Of a stretch of 64,000 nt of DNA, positions 7,899 through 17,653 are shown one piece after another. A model generated the notes under the pieces. The model was given only the letters and a program-made list of their open reading frames with translations. It did no database searches and had not been told where the DNA came from. Numbering within the stretch: position 1 is the first letter of the stretch; every line of letters starts with the position of its first letter. The stretch covers positions 1,302,001 to 1,366,000 of the forward strand of contig CAVXXI010000003.1 of the NCBI GenBank assembly GCA_963765725.1, given 5' to 3'. A program made the position numbers and the translations under genes. Source of the stretch: DASQEH01 sp963765725 (GTDB taxonomy: Bacteria; Actinomycetota; Actinomycetes; Propionibacteriales; Nocardioidaceae).

Positions 7899-8564
7899 AT
7901 GACCTCAGCGGCAGACGATGCGGAGATGAGCATCTCGACTGAGCCGGTGAACGTCGTTCAGCGGATCCTGCGGTGGCTTCGCGCCGGCTATCCCGAAGGC
8001 GTGCCGCAGCAGGACTATGTCGCGCTGTTGGGCATACTGCGGCGTACTCTCACGCCGATCGAGATGTCGCGCGTGGTAGACGAGCTGGTTGCCGACGCCG
8101 CCTCCGGCGATCAGGCCCTGACGGGAGACCTTGTACAACAACGGATCTCCGACGTCGTCAAGGGCGCCGTCGACGAGCGCGATGTCGGGAGAGTGTCGGC
8201 TCGGTTGGCTGCCGTGGGGTGGCCTCTGGGCTCACCCGTCGCGGCCGCTGTGGAGCTGAACGGCAACGGGGCGCGCACCGGACTGGTCACCCGGGTCGTC
8301 GAGTGGCTCCGCTCGGAGTACCCCACCGGCCTGCCCGAGCGCGACTACATTCCGCTCCTGGCGCTCCTGCGACGACGACTCAGCGACGAAGAGGTCTCCG
8401 AGATCAGCCGGCTCCTCGTGCGCGAGGCTGTGCAACCGGGTGACCGAGTCGACATCGGCTCGGCGATCGCCCAGGTGACGTCGGAGCTCCCGTCGGAGGA
8501 GGACATCGAGCGCGTTCGCGCGCATCTCGTCGCTCACGGCTGGCCGGTCGAGTTCGACCTCTGA
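7899..8564 (+). CDS. DUF3349 protein with two tandem DUF3349 domains
   Basis: A 221-residue soluble protein. The first unit spans about residues 17-108 (VVQRILRWLRAGYPEGVPQQDYVALLGILRR and on to VSARLAAVGWPL). The second, about 127-220, repeats the same order (LVTRVVEWLRSEYPTGLPERDYIPLLALLRR and on to VRAHLVAHGWPV). Mycobacterial DUF3349 proteins such as Rv0543c are single-domain of about 100 residues, so this is an intragenic duplication. The fold is a small helical bundle of unknown function. The gene starts 4 bp after the preceding stop and closes the pit operon; a strong hairpin follows at 8616-8644. Confidence 0.85.
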   Translation: MTSAADDAEMSISTEPVNVVQRILRWLRAGYPEGVPQQDYVALLGILRRTLTPIEMSRVVDELVADAASGDQALTGDLVQQRISDVVKGAVDERDVGRVSARLAAVGWPLGSPVAAAVELNGNGARTGLVTRVVEWLRSEYPTGLPERDYIPLLALLRRRLSDEEVSEISRLLVREAVQPGDRVDIGSAIAQVTSELPSEEDIERVRAHLVAHGWPVEFDL

Positions 8565-8615
8565 TCATCCTGAGTCAATCGGCGGAGCGCGGCCCCGAGC
8601 TGCCGGCCTGACGCA

Positions 8616-8644
8616 GGCGCGCCTCACGCTGGATGAGGCGCGCC
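8616..8644. terminator. Bidirectional hairpin between convergent operons
   Basis: GGCGCGCCTCA (8616-8626) pairs perfectly with TGAGGCGCGCC (8634-8644) across a 7-nt loop. It lies between the convergent 3' ends of the pit operon (8564) and phoD (8708). No T-run is present. The position and 11-bp GC-rich stem support a terminator serving both strands. Confidence 0.65.
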
Positions 8645-8707
8645 CTGGCCCTCGCCTTCGTCAGCCACTCGAGTTCCGTGCGGCACGCTCACCGCGTCGC
8701 GCCGAAC

Positions 8708-10318
8708 TCACGATCCACGCGGCGCCTGGGTCGTCGACCAGAGGACTGCCCCGGAGTTGTCACGTAGGTTCACGGTCAACGCCAAGGTGTCGTGGTCGAT
8801 CGTCACCTGGCCGAAGAACTGGTACTCGGTCGCCGGCGACGCGTTCGCGACCGGCGGGGCCTTGACGAACACCTGCTGCGCTCCGAAGGTCGCGTCGACC
8901 GCGTCGGGAGGAAATGCTCCGGCGTTGAGCGGACCCGTGGTGAACTGCCAGAACGGCTCGAAGTCCTGGAACGCCGCCTTGTCGGGGTCGAAGAAGTGCG
9001 CGGCGGTGTAGTGCACGTCGGTGGTGAGCCACACCGTGTTCTGGACGCCGCTGCGCTTGAGGTGCCGGAGTACGTCGGCGATCTGACGCTCCCGGCCCAA
9101 CGGCAGGCCCGGGTCGCCCTGAGAGACGGCCTCGTAGTTCGTGCCGTCGAGGACGACCTCGCCCAGCGGCATGTCGTTGCAGATGACCTTCCACGTCGCC
9201 CGCGACGCGGCGAGCTCCCGCTTCAGCCACGCTGCCTGCTGGTAGCCGAGGATGCCGCCGTCGTTGAAGCGCTGCTTGTTCGGCGAGTTGGGATCGCGGT
9301 ACCACCGCATGTCCAGCACGAAGACGTCCAGCAGCGGCCCGTGGCGAAGGACCCGGTAGATCCGGTTGTCCTCGTCGTACCGTTTCGCGATCGGCGTGTA
9401 CTCGTGCCACGCGCGCCGCGCCCTGCGAGCGAGCACGTCGACGTCCTTCACGGTGTACAGGGGGTCGTCGAGGATCTCGCCGGGGTACCAGTTGTTGTGG
9501 GTCTCGTGGTCGTCCCACTGCTGGATCTGGGCGACGCTCGCGTAGAAGGCACGCAGGTTGTCGTCCAGCAGGTTGTACTGGTAGTTGCCGCGAAACTCGG
9601 TGAGCGTCTCGGCGACCTTGGACTTGGCCTGCGTCGTGACGTTCCTCCACGTCGACCCGTCGGGCAGGGCGATGGTCTCCGGGATGGGATCGTCGGCATA
9701 GATGTTGTCGCCGTTGCAGATGTAGAAGTCCGGGTCCAGTCGCCTCATCGCTTCGAAGATCCGGTAGCCGCCGATGTCAGGGTTGATCCCGAATCCCTGC
9801 CCACCGAGGTCTCCGGACCACAAGAAGCTGATGTCGCGGGGTGTTCCCCCGGCGGTCCGGAACCGTCCGGCGGCGGGCGCGCTGCGCAGACCCGCGTCGT
9901 CGAGGTCCTCGGCCCAGATCCGGTAGTAGACCTCCGTGCCGGCGGGGAGGTCGGGGAGCGTCGTCTTCCCGGTGAAGTCCGACCGCGGTGTCAGCAGTGG
10001 GCCCCGCACGAGCCTGGCGTCACGGAAGTCGGGCCGGCGGCTCACCTCGACGACCATGCGGGACGGCCGGTTGGCACGCGTCCACACGGTGCCGGACCAA
10101 GGTGTCACGTCGCCGGACTGGACGCCCGAGGTGAGCTCCGGCCGGTGGCGCAGTACCGCCGCGGCCGCACCCGACAGCCCGGGTACGCCGGACAGCGTCA
10201 ACGCCGTACCGCCGAGCGCGGCGCCGCGTAGCAGTCCTCGCCGACTGACCCGTGCTCCCCCGGTAGTGGTGGCGTCGTCCGTAGCGATCTCCTGCGGTGC
10301 TTCATATGGCTTTGCCAT
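8708..10318 (-). CDS. phoD: PhoD-like alkaline phosphatase, Tat-exported
   Basis: A 536-residue protein. A twin-arginine signal (VSRRGLLRGAALGGTALTLSGV, about residues 24-46) directs export by Tat. An N-terminal PhoD_N Ig-like domain (about 60-155, SGVQSGDVTPWSGTVWTRAN) is followed by the metallophosphatase domain with LWSGDLGGQGFG, YICNGDNIYAD, QQWDDHETHNNW and a late metal-ligand region (VWLTTDVHYTAAHFFDP). PhoD enzymes are Ca/Fe-dependent phosphomono- and diesterases that release phosphate outside the cell. GAGGAGG lies just upstream of ATG 10318. A single GTTCACC on the minus strand (10397-10403) could be half of a PhoP box, but its 11-bp partner is poor. It is divergent from a second secreted phosphoesterase. 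Confidence 0.92.
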   Translation of the reverse strand: MAKPYEAPQEIATDDATTTGGARVSRRGLLRGAALGGTALTLSGVPGLSGAAAAVLRHRPELTSGVQSGDVTPWSGTVWTRANRPSRMVVEVSRRPDFRDARLVRGPLLTPRSDFTGKTTLPDLPAGTEVYYRIWAEDLDDAGLRSAPAAGRFRTAGGTPRDISFLWSGDLGGQGFGINPDIGGYRIFEAMRRLDPDFYICNGDNIYADDPIPETIALPDGSTWRNVTTQAKSKVAETLTEFRGNYQYNLLDDNLRAFYASVAQIQQWDDHETHNNWYPGEILDDPLYTVKDVDVLARRARRAWHEYTPIAKRYDEDNRIYRVLRHGPLLDVFVLDMRWYRDPNSPNKQRFNDGGILGYQQAAWLKRELAASRATWKVICNDMPLGEVVLDGTNYEAVSQGDPGLPLGRERQIADVLRHLKRSGVQNTVWLTTDVHYTAAHFFDPDKAAFQDFEPFWQFTTGPLNAGAFPPDAVDATFGAQQVFVKAPPVANASPATEYQFFGQVTIDHDTLALTVNLRDNSGAVLWSTTQAPRGS

Positions 10319-10529
10319 GTTTCCTCCTCGGGGCCGTTGTGAAGTCCAACGTTTCGCGCCGAAGACGAACGGTGGGTAGCGGCGCAGGTACGTCTCGGTG
10401 AACGATTCTCCACCCGGCGCCGGGTCACGCAGACGTCCACGGTTCGTTGCCCTCTCGTCATGAGCGCGTCACGTGGGGGACAGGTCCGGCCGACATCGTC
10501 GAGCTACCGACCTCTCGAAGGAGACCAGC

Positions 10530-12131
10530 ATGCAGAAACACTGGCGAAGGGTCACGGCGGGAACGATCGCCGTGATGACCTGCGCAGCGGGCGCAGCGGG
10601 CAGCGTGGCCGCCGCCGGCCCGTCCCCGGCCGTCCGACACCAGACGTCGCACCGCGTCGCGGCCGCGGCGCACAGCCGGAGCCCGATCAAGCACCTCGTG
10701 GTGATCTTCCAGGAGAACGTGTCGTTCGACCACTACTTCGGCACGTACCCCTCGGCGTCCAATCCGGCAGGGGAGCCGGCTTTCCGCCCCTCACCGGGTA
10801 CTCCCACGGTCAACGGGTTGACCCAGGCGTTGCTGCAGCACAACCCGAACAGCACCGATCCGCGTCGCCTCGATCGGTCGCAGGCACTCACGTGCGACCA
10901 GGACCACGACTACACGCCGGAGCAGCAGGCCTTCGACCATGGTCTGATGGACAAGTTCGTGCAGTACACCAACGTCGAGTCGTGCCCGGCCCCCGAGTAC
11001 GGCCGCCCCGGCCTCGTCATGGACTACTACGACGGCAACACGGTCACCGCGTTGTGGAACTACGCCCAGCACTTCGCGATGAGCGACAACTCCTACGGCA
11101 CCGAGTTCGGCCCGTCGACCCCCGGCGCGCTCAACCTGGTGTCCGGGCAGACCCACGGCGCCACCCCGGGCGACCTGCCGGACGCCGTCGCGAACGGCAC
11201 GGTCTTCGGCGATCCCGACCCCACCTACGACGACTGCTCGGCAGGTGACACGGTCTCCATGTCGGGCAGGAACATCGGCGACCTCCTCTCCGCCCACAAC
11301 ATGAGCTGGGGCTGGTTCCAGGGGGGTTTCCGACCGACGTCGACATCCGGAAGCGGCACGGCGGTGTGCGGCGCGGCGCACGACAACATCGCGGGGGTGA
11401 GTGTTCCGGACTACAGCGCCCACCACGAGCCCTTCGAGTACTACAAGAGCACCGCGAACCCGCACCACCTCCCGCCGGCCGACACGGCGGAGATCGGTCA
11501 CGACGGACAGGCCAACCACCAGTACGACCTGAACGACTTCTCCACCGCCCTGCGAGCGGGCCGCCTGCCCGCCGTCAGCTTCTTGAAGGCGGCGAAGTAC
11601 CAGGACGGTCACGCCGGGTACTCGGACCCGCTCGACGAACAGCACTTCATCGTGCGGACGCTGAACGCGCTCCAGCGCTCCAAGCAGTGGCGGTCGACGG
11701 CGGTCGTCATCGCCTACGACGACTCCGACGGCTGGTACGACCACCAGATGAGCCCGATCCTCAACCCCTCACAGTCGTCGCTGGATGCCTTGTCGGGCGA
11801 CGGTTCCTGTGGGAACGGGTCGCCGCTGGGTGGCTACCAGGACCGCTGCGGCTACGGACCGCGCCTGCCCCTTCTCGTCATGTCCCCGTACAGCCGGGTC
11901 AACACGGTCGACTCCAGCCTCACCGACCAGACCTCGATCCTGCGGTTCATCGAGGACAACTGGGTGGGCGGCCGACGGATAGGCGACGCGTCCTATGACG
12001 CCTACGCCGGCAGCCTCGACGGCATGCTGGATCTGTCCGGCAGGCCTTCGGCCAAACGGCTCTTCCTCAACCCGAACACCGGTGAGCGGGCACGGCACGG
12101 GTCGAGCCACCGTCGGAGCAGGCAGCACTGA
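10530..12131 (+). CDS. Secreted phosphoesterase (phospholipase C / acid phosphatase family)
   Basis: A 533-residue protein with a Sec-type signal peptide (MQKHWRRVTAGTIAVMTCAA to about residue 32). The phosphoesterase family (PF04185) signature is clear: KHLVVIFQENVSFDHYFGTY, then SDNSYGTEFGPSTPGALNLV and, late in the domain, VIAYDDSDGWYDH and GYGPRLPLLVMSPYSRVNTV. This family includes bacterial phospholipases C and AcpA-type phosphatases; the exact substrate is uncertain. AAGGAG precedes ATG 10530, and the start 57 bases upstream lacks a signal peptide. Divergent from phoD and near pit, it fits a phosphate-scavenging neighbourhood. The C-terminus ends in a basic Arg/His-rich tail. Confidence 0.88.
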   Translation: MQKHWRRVTAGTIAVMTCAAGAAGSVAAAGPSPAVRHQTSHRVAAAAHSRSPIKHLVVIFQENVSFDHYFGTYPSASNPAGEPAFRPSPGTPTVNGLTQALLQHNPNSTDPRRLDRSQALTCDQDHDYTPEQQAFDHGLMDKFVQYTNVESCPAPEYGRPGLVMDYYDGNTVTALWNYAQHFAMSDNSYGTEFGPSTPGALNLVSGQTHGATPGDLPDAVANGTVFGDPDPTYDDCSAGDTVSMSGRNIGDLLSAHNMSWGWFQGGFRPTSTSGSGTAVCGAAHDNIAGVSVPDYSAHHEPFEYYKSTANPHHLPPADTAEIGHDGQANHQYDLNDFSTALRAGRLPAVSFLKAAKYQDGHAGYSDPLDEQHFIVRTLNALQRSKQWRSTAVVIAYDDSDGWYDHQMSPILNPSQSSLDALSGDGSCGNGSPLGGYQDRCGYGPRLPLLVMSPYSRVNTVDSSLTDQTSILRFIEDNWVGGRRIGDASYDAYAGSLDGMLDLSGRPSAKRLFLNPNTGERARHGSSHRRSRQH

Positions 12132-12231
12132 GTTGTACCTGCGCGACGTCGAGCCCCGTGCTGTCGGCGTGGCTCGACGTCGTGCGCGGCTGCCCAGGGC
12201 ATGCCGCAGGACGTCGCTCGGTTCTAGGTCC

Positions 12232-12255
12232 ATGGATATATGGATATATGGATAA
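12232..12255. repeat. AT-rich 8-bp tandem repeat, three units
   Basis: atggatat occurs twice and is followed by atggataa, contiguous from 12232 to 12255. It lies in the 237-bp gap between the phosphoesterase stop and the ice-binding-like gene start and is a sharp AT-rich island in very GC-rich surroundings. It could be part of the promoter region of the downstream gene. Confidence 0.8.
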
Positions 12256-12368
12256 AGCGTACACAACCGGTTACGCTCCGTATTCTTGGCTACGCAGGCA
12301 ACCGTCGAGCCCGTTCACCCGGATGACCAGGTGCGCGAACGTGGTGCCTTCGACCGAAGGCATCCCAG

Positions 12369-14384
12369 ATGAGTGCAGCACGACGTTCTCCTACGTTCAC
12401 CACCGGCTCGGCGATGGCGCGGGCGGCGGTCGGAGCCGCCGCGCTGCTCGTCGCCGCGCAGGTCGCCACCGTCTCGATGGCCTCCCCGCAGGCAGCAGCG
12501 ACGCCGGCGACGGGGGCGACCTTCGTCGATCTCGGGACCGCAGCGACGTACTCCATCCTTGCCGGCACCGGCGTGGCCAATACCGGTGCTGGCACCGTGC
12601 TGTCGGGTGACCTGGGCCTGAGTCCCAGCGGCGCGATCACGGGCTTCGGGCCCGGCACCCTGAACGGCACCAAGCATGACAAGGACAACGCCGCGGCGAC
12701 CGCTCAGTCCGACCGAGCCACTGCCTACGCCGCCGCGGCGTCCGAGCCCACCACCACCGCCATCAGTGGTGACCAAGCGGGCGTCACCTTCCACCCCGGC
12801 GTCTACACGAGCGCGGCAGCCTTCTCCAACACCGGTGTGATGACGCTGGACGCCGACGCCGACCCGAGCGCGGTGTTCGTCTTCCAGATCGGAGCGGCGA
12901 TGAGCCCGGCCGCCCAAAGTGAAGTGAAGCTCACCAACGGGGCCCTGGCGAACAACGTGTTCTGGCAGGTGACCGGTGCGGTGTCCCTCGGCGCCGGCGC
13001 CAAGTACGTCGGGACCATTCTCGGGGCCGGTGCGATCACCTTCGGCGACGGCGCCTCGATCAAGGGCCGGGCCCTCACCCCGGGCTCGATCGCGGTGACG
13101 AACAGCCCGTTCACGGAGCCCATCGACGACCGGACCGCGCCCCTGCTCACCATCGACGGAGGGGCGAGCAGGTCCACGAACGACACGACACCGCCGATCT
13201 CGGGCACCACCGACGAGGCCGCGGGGACCTCGGTCACGGTCGCCGTCGGCGGGCAGACCCTGCATGCGCCGGTGGCTGCCGGTGGCGCCTGGACGGTCAG
13301 CGCCGGTGCGCTGTCCCCCGGAGCCCATGACGTTGCCGCCTCGATCACCGATGCGTCGCAGAACACCGGCAGCGCGAGTCAGGTCCTTACCGTGGACACC
13401 ACCGCCCCGGCCGTCACGATCGACGGGGGCGCCGCCGTCGCCACCGACGACGACACCCCCACCATCTCGGGGACGACCGACGCGCCGGTCGACGCTCCGG
13501 TCACAGTCGCGGTCGGCGGCCAGTCCCTGACGACGACGGTAGGCGCGAACGGCACCTGGAGCGTCCACGCGGCAACGCTGAGCGAGGCCCCTCATCTCGT
13601 GGTGGCGTCACTCGAGGACGCCGCACAGAACACCGGCACCGCCAGGCAGATACTGTCGGTCGACCTGACCGTACCCGTCGTCGCCATCGACGGGGGCGCG
13701 ACGCGTTCGACGGCTGACACGTCGCCGTGGATCTACGGCACCACCGCCGAGCAGGCCGGCACGGCGGTGCACGTCGCGATTGGTGGCCAGTCGCTGACCG
13801 CCACGGTCCTGACCGGGGGCACCTGGGGTGTGAGCGCGACCACGCTGCCCACGGGCGCCCAGCAGGTGGTCGCCTCGATCACCGATGCCGCCTCGAACAC
13901 CGGCACCGCGGAGCAGACACTAACCATCACAGGTGGTGGCGTGCCCCATACGGCCCACTACCAGCCGGACGCGGCCATCCGGACACTGCCCGGCCACTTC
14001 GTCGGCGTCAGGATCTACGACATCACCAAGGAGCAGGTGCACGCCCGGCTGCACGGTAGCGCCCGGGTCGCCCGATTCGAGGTCCGCGTCACCAACCGGG
14101 GCGACTCGACAGACCGTTTGACGCTCACCGGTACGCCGAGGAACCGCAGCTTCAAGGTGAGCTACCTGTCGGCGAGCGGACAGGACGTGACCCGTGCCGT
14201 CACCGCCGGTACCTACCTCACCGGCCGGCTCGCGCCCGGAAGGTCGACCCATTTGAATGTCACCGTGACCAGAACCAAGACCGCCGCGACGGGGGACCGC
14301 CGGAGGTTCCGGGTTCACACTGTCTCATGGCACGGTCCCACAGCCGGCGACACCGTCGCTGCCGCTGTTCGACTCACGCGGTGA
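12369..14384 (+). CDS. Secreted ice-binding-like (DUF3494) protein with three Ig-like repeats
   Basis: A 671-residue exported protein. The signal peptide covers about residues 1-41 (AVGAAALLVAAQVATVSM). A DUF3494 ice-binding-like domain spans about 47-255, starting FVDLGTAATYSILAGTGVAN and including LSGDLGLSPSGAITGF and ILGAGAITFGDGASIKGRAL. Three Ig-like repeats of about 88 residues follow, each opening with a VTIDGG-type string (LLTIDGG, AVTIDGG, VVAIDGG) and carrying SGTTD and SITDASQNTG motifs. A C-terminal ~125-residue domain has no TM or LPXTG anchor. DUF3494 proteins include true antifreeze proteins but also adhesins in mesophiles, so ice binding is not established. Ig repeats point to an extended surface or secreted adhesin. 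Confidence 0.85.
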   Translation: MSAARRSPTFTTGSAMARAAVGAAALLVAAQVATVSMASPQAAATPATGATFVDLGTAATYSILAGTGVANTGAGTVLSGDLGLSPSGAITGFGPGTLNGTKHDKDNAAATAQSDRATAYAAAASEPTTTAISGDQAGVTFHPGVYTSAAAFSNTGVMTLDADADPSAVFVFQIGAAMSPAAQSEVKLTNGALANNVFWQVTGAVSLGAGAKYVGTILGAGAITFGDGASIKGRALTPGSIAVTNSPFTEPIDDRTAPLLTIDGGASRSTNDTTPPISGTTDEAAGTSVTVAVGGQTLHAPVAAGGAWTVSAGALSPGAHDVAASITDASQNTGSASQVLTVDTTAPAVTIDGGAAVATDDDTPTISGTTDAPVDAPVTVAVGGQSLTTTVGANGTWSVHAATLSEAPHLVVASLEDAAQNTGTARQILSVDLTVPVVAIDGGATRSTADTSPWIYGTTAEQAGTAVHVAIGGQSLTATVLTGGTWGVSATTLPTGAQQVVASITDAASNTGTAEQTLTITGGGVPHTAHYQPDAAIRTLPGHFVGVRIYDITKEQVHARLHGSARVARFEVRVTNRGDSTDRLTLTGTPRNRSFKVSYLSASGQDVTRAVTAGTYLTGRLAPGRSTHLNVTVTRTKTAATGDRRRFRVHTVSWHGPTAGDTVAAAVRLTR

Positions 14385-14454
14385 GTGCTGTAGGGGCAGG
14401 AGTGCACCTGCGAGCACCGGAGGTGTTGTCCACGCTCGACCCAGCGCGGTGTGG

Positions 14455-15353
14455 TCAGCCGGGCTCGACCAGCCACTGAAGGGAGCGCCTGACGGCCTCG
14501 AGGTCCTCCAGGTGCCCGGACGAGTCGTCGACGATGACCTCGGCGCCGGGAATGTGCGCTCCTAGCCAGGCTCCGTGTTGAGGTGGGATCACGACATCCT
14601 TCGATCCGTACGTGACCCTGATGGGAACGGAGATGTCCTCGACGGCGAAGCCCCAGGGTCCGACGAATGCAAGGCTGTCGTCGATCCAGCCCCACTTGCC
14701 GCTCGTGACCAGCTCCGTGGCGACCTGACGATTCACGTCCGCCGCACTCGGTTCGGCGAGGACAGCGCGGTCGGACTCGTCGAGGTCCCACTCGTCGCCG
14801 ATCATCAGCTGGGCCCGGTCCGCTGACACACGCCCTGCCAGCTCCGAAAGCTCCCGCTCGAGCTCTGGGGCGAGTCGAGCCTCGCCCTCGAGAGCCCACT
14901 CGAACTCAGCGACGTTCAGGGGATCCATTCCCGCGAAGAAGTTCAGCCCTGCCGCACCGTATGGCGCCAACCCCACGTTGCACCGTGCTCTCACGACTCG
15001 ATGTCCCAGCCGAGCGGCCACAGCGAGAACGTGGGGGCCGCCCCCGAGGAGCCGGTGACGGCGAAGCGCTCGATGCCGAGCGCATCGACGATGGCAGCGA
15101 CGTCGGTCACGCACGAGACGACGCTTCGTCCCGCCAGCCGGTCCGAGCCGCCGTAGCCGGGCCGGTCATACGTGATCCACCGGATCCCCAGCTCCACGTA
15201 GACGCCCTCGTCGGGATGCCGGTTCAAGCGGCCCCCGGGCGTCCCGTGCATGAACACCACCGGGAAGCCCGAGAGGTCTCCCCACTGCGCGAAGCACACC
15301 GAGCGCCCGTCGGCGGTGGTCAGCAGGTCGCGGGTACGCCCCTTCGGCGTCAC
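14455..15353 (-). pseudogene. Alpha/beta hydrolase, one-base frameshift
   Basis: The N-terminal 100 codons start at GTG 15353 (VTPKGRTRDLLTTADGRSVC) and contain the oxyanion region FMHGTPGGRLN and the nucleophile elbow start VTGSSG. The reading then moves to another frame, which continues GGPHVLAVAARLGHRV and ends with VTYGSKDVVIPPQHGAWLGA and DDSSGHLEDLE (catalytic His). Adding one G to the five-base run at 15041-15045 restores a ~299-residue protein with the GxSxGG elbow. The nucleophile, acid (DVVIPP region) and His are all recognisable, so the product was functional before the indel or the indel is a read error. It starts 2 bp after the Usp stop and ends the ABC-transporter operon. Confidence 0.78.
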
Positions 15354-15354
15354 C

Positions 15355-15765
15355 CTAGTGCGGAGCCTTGACCGTCAGCACAGGACAACTGGCGTCGAGC
15401 AGCACATGCTGCGCCGTGCTGCCGGTGATCAGCTTGCCTGCCGGTGTACGACGGCGCAGACCGATGACGATCAGGCCAGCGGTATGGGTGACGGCGGCGG
15501 TGAGGATCGCCTCCGCTGCGGGCTTGCCGTCGGTCGGCTGCAGGATCTCGTGCTCGATGCCGGCCTCCGTGAGCTCTGCCCGGATCGCGTCCAGGTCCTG
15601 CGCGGACGCGAAGTTGGGGTGCGAGTAGTCACCGTTGCGGCCGGTGTTCACGACGACGAGCGTGGCCTCCGCGGCTGCAGCCCACCGTTTCGCGTGCTCG
15701 AACGCGGCGGTGCCCTCAGGCGTCGCCAGGTAGCCCAGTACGATCGTCGAGATGTCGAGGCTCAC
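15355..15765 (-). CDS. Universal stress protein (UspA family)
   Basis: A 136-residue UspA domain. The start VSLDISTIVLGYLATPEGTA uses GTG 15765, which overlaps the stop of the ABC ATPase (GTGA), implying translational coupling. The ATP-loop signature is well conserved at the end: LIVIGLRRRTPAGKLITGST (G-x2-G-type loop followed by G-S/T), then AQHVLLDASCPVLTVKAP. ATP binding is therefore likely. Its place inside a sugar ABC-transporter operon is unusual and suggests co-regulation of uptake with stress or energy status. Confidence 0.88.
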   Translation of the reverse strand: MSLDISTIVLGYLATPEGTAAFEHAKRWAAAAEATLVVVNTGRNGDYSHPNFASAQDLDAIRAELTEAGIEHEILQPTDGKPAAEAILTAAVTHTAGLIVIGLRRRTPAGKLITGSTAQHVLLDASCPVLTVKAPH

Positions 15766-16582
15766 CGAAGCGTCTGCTCGTCGTCCGGGACCGTCATTGC
15801 GCCGGTCATGATGGCGACCGCGTCCTGCATCGAGTGCGACTTGGGGGTGATCGTGGCAGCCCTGCCACCGAGGCGCTGGATGTGGATCCGGTCAGCGGTC
15901 TCGAAGACGTTGGGCATGTTGTGGCTGATGAGGATCACTCCCAGCCCCTGGTCGCGCAGGTCGCGCACGAGGCGCAGCACCTGCGCCGTCTCGCGTACGC
16001 CGAGCGCGGCTGTCGGCTCGTCGAGAATGGCGATCTTGCTGCCGAAGGCACCCGTCCGGGCCACCGCGACGATCTGGCGCTGCCCACCGGACAGCGTCTC
16101 GACGGCCTGGTTGATGTTCTGCAGGGTCGAGATGCCGAGGCTCTTGATGTGCTCCGACGCGTGATCACGCATCGCCTTCTTGTCCAGCATCCTCAGCACC
16201 GAGCCCGCGAAGCCGGGTCGCCGGATCTCCCGGGCCAGGTACAGGTTGCTGGCGATGTCGAGCGCCGGCGCGACGGCCAGGGTCTGGTAGACCGTCTCGA
16301 TGCCCGCCGCCTTCGCCTCCTGGGTCGACTTGAAGCTCACCGTGCGGCCCTCGACCTTCAACGTGCCGCGGTCGGGGATCATGGCGCCGGACAGGCACTT
16401 GATCAGCGTCGACTTGCCGGCGCCATTGTCACCGATGACAGCCAGCACCTCGCCTGGGTACAGCCGCAGGTCGACGCCCCGCAGCCCGACCACACGGCCG
16501 AAGAGCTTGACCAGTCCCTCGGCCTCGAGGATGGGCTGCTCGTTGCCCGAGGTGCCCGACCTCGGTGCTGCCTGCGTCTCCG

Positions 16583-16586
<4 letters not shown>
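15762..16586 (-). CDS. Sugar ABC transporter ATP-binding protein (single-domain, FrcA type)
   Basis: A 274-residue ABC ATPase. Walker A is GDNGAGKSTL, the signature is LSGGQRQIVAVART, Walker B is IAILDEPTAALG, and the H-loop is ILISHNM. Unlike RbsA/XylG it has one ABC cassette, as in FrcA-type fructose/ribose importers. ATG 16586 overlaps the permease stop (ATGA) and its own stop overlaps the Usp start, so the whole operon is tightly coupled. It would energise import through the permease upstream, probably as a homodimer. The substrate is a monosaccharide by family, not determined further. Confidence 0.92.
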
Positions 16587-17620
<1,034 letters not shown>

Positions 17621-17653
17621 GTGGATCCCTTCGTCTAGAGCCCGATGTCGTCG

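Noticed and set aside
8792..10231. 479-codon ORF antisense to phoD
   Set aside because: It mirrors the high-GC third positions of phoD, is rich in Val/Arg/Gly without domain motifs, and phoD has unambiguous family motifs and a ribosome binding site.
10397..10403. GTTCACC on the minus strand as a PHO box for phoD
   Set aside because: A functional box needs at least two 11-bp repeats; the adjacent unit matches poorly. Kept only as a weak remark.
10791..11744. 317-codon ORF antisense to the secreted phosphoesterase
   Set aside because: Val/Arg-rich mirror frame with no recognisable motif; the plus-strand gene is clear.
12232..12255. AT-rich repeat as replication origin or attachment site
   Set aside because: Only three 8-bp units, no DnaA-box cluster, no integrase or tRNA nearby.
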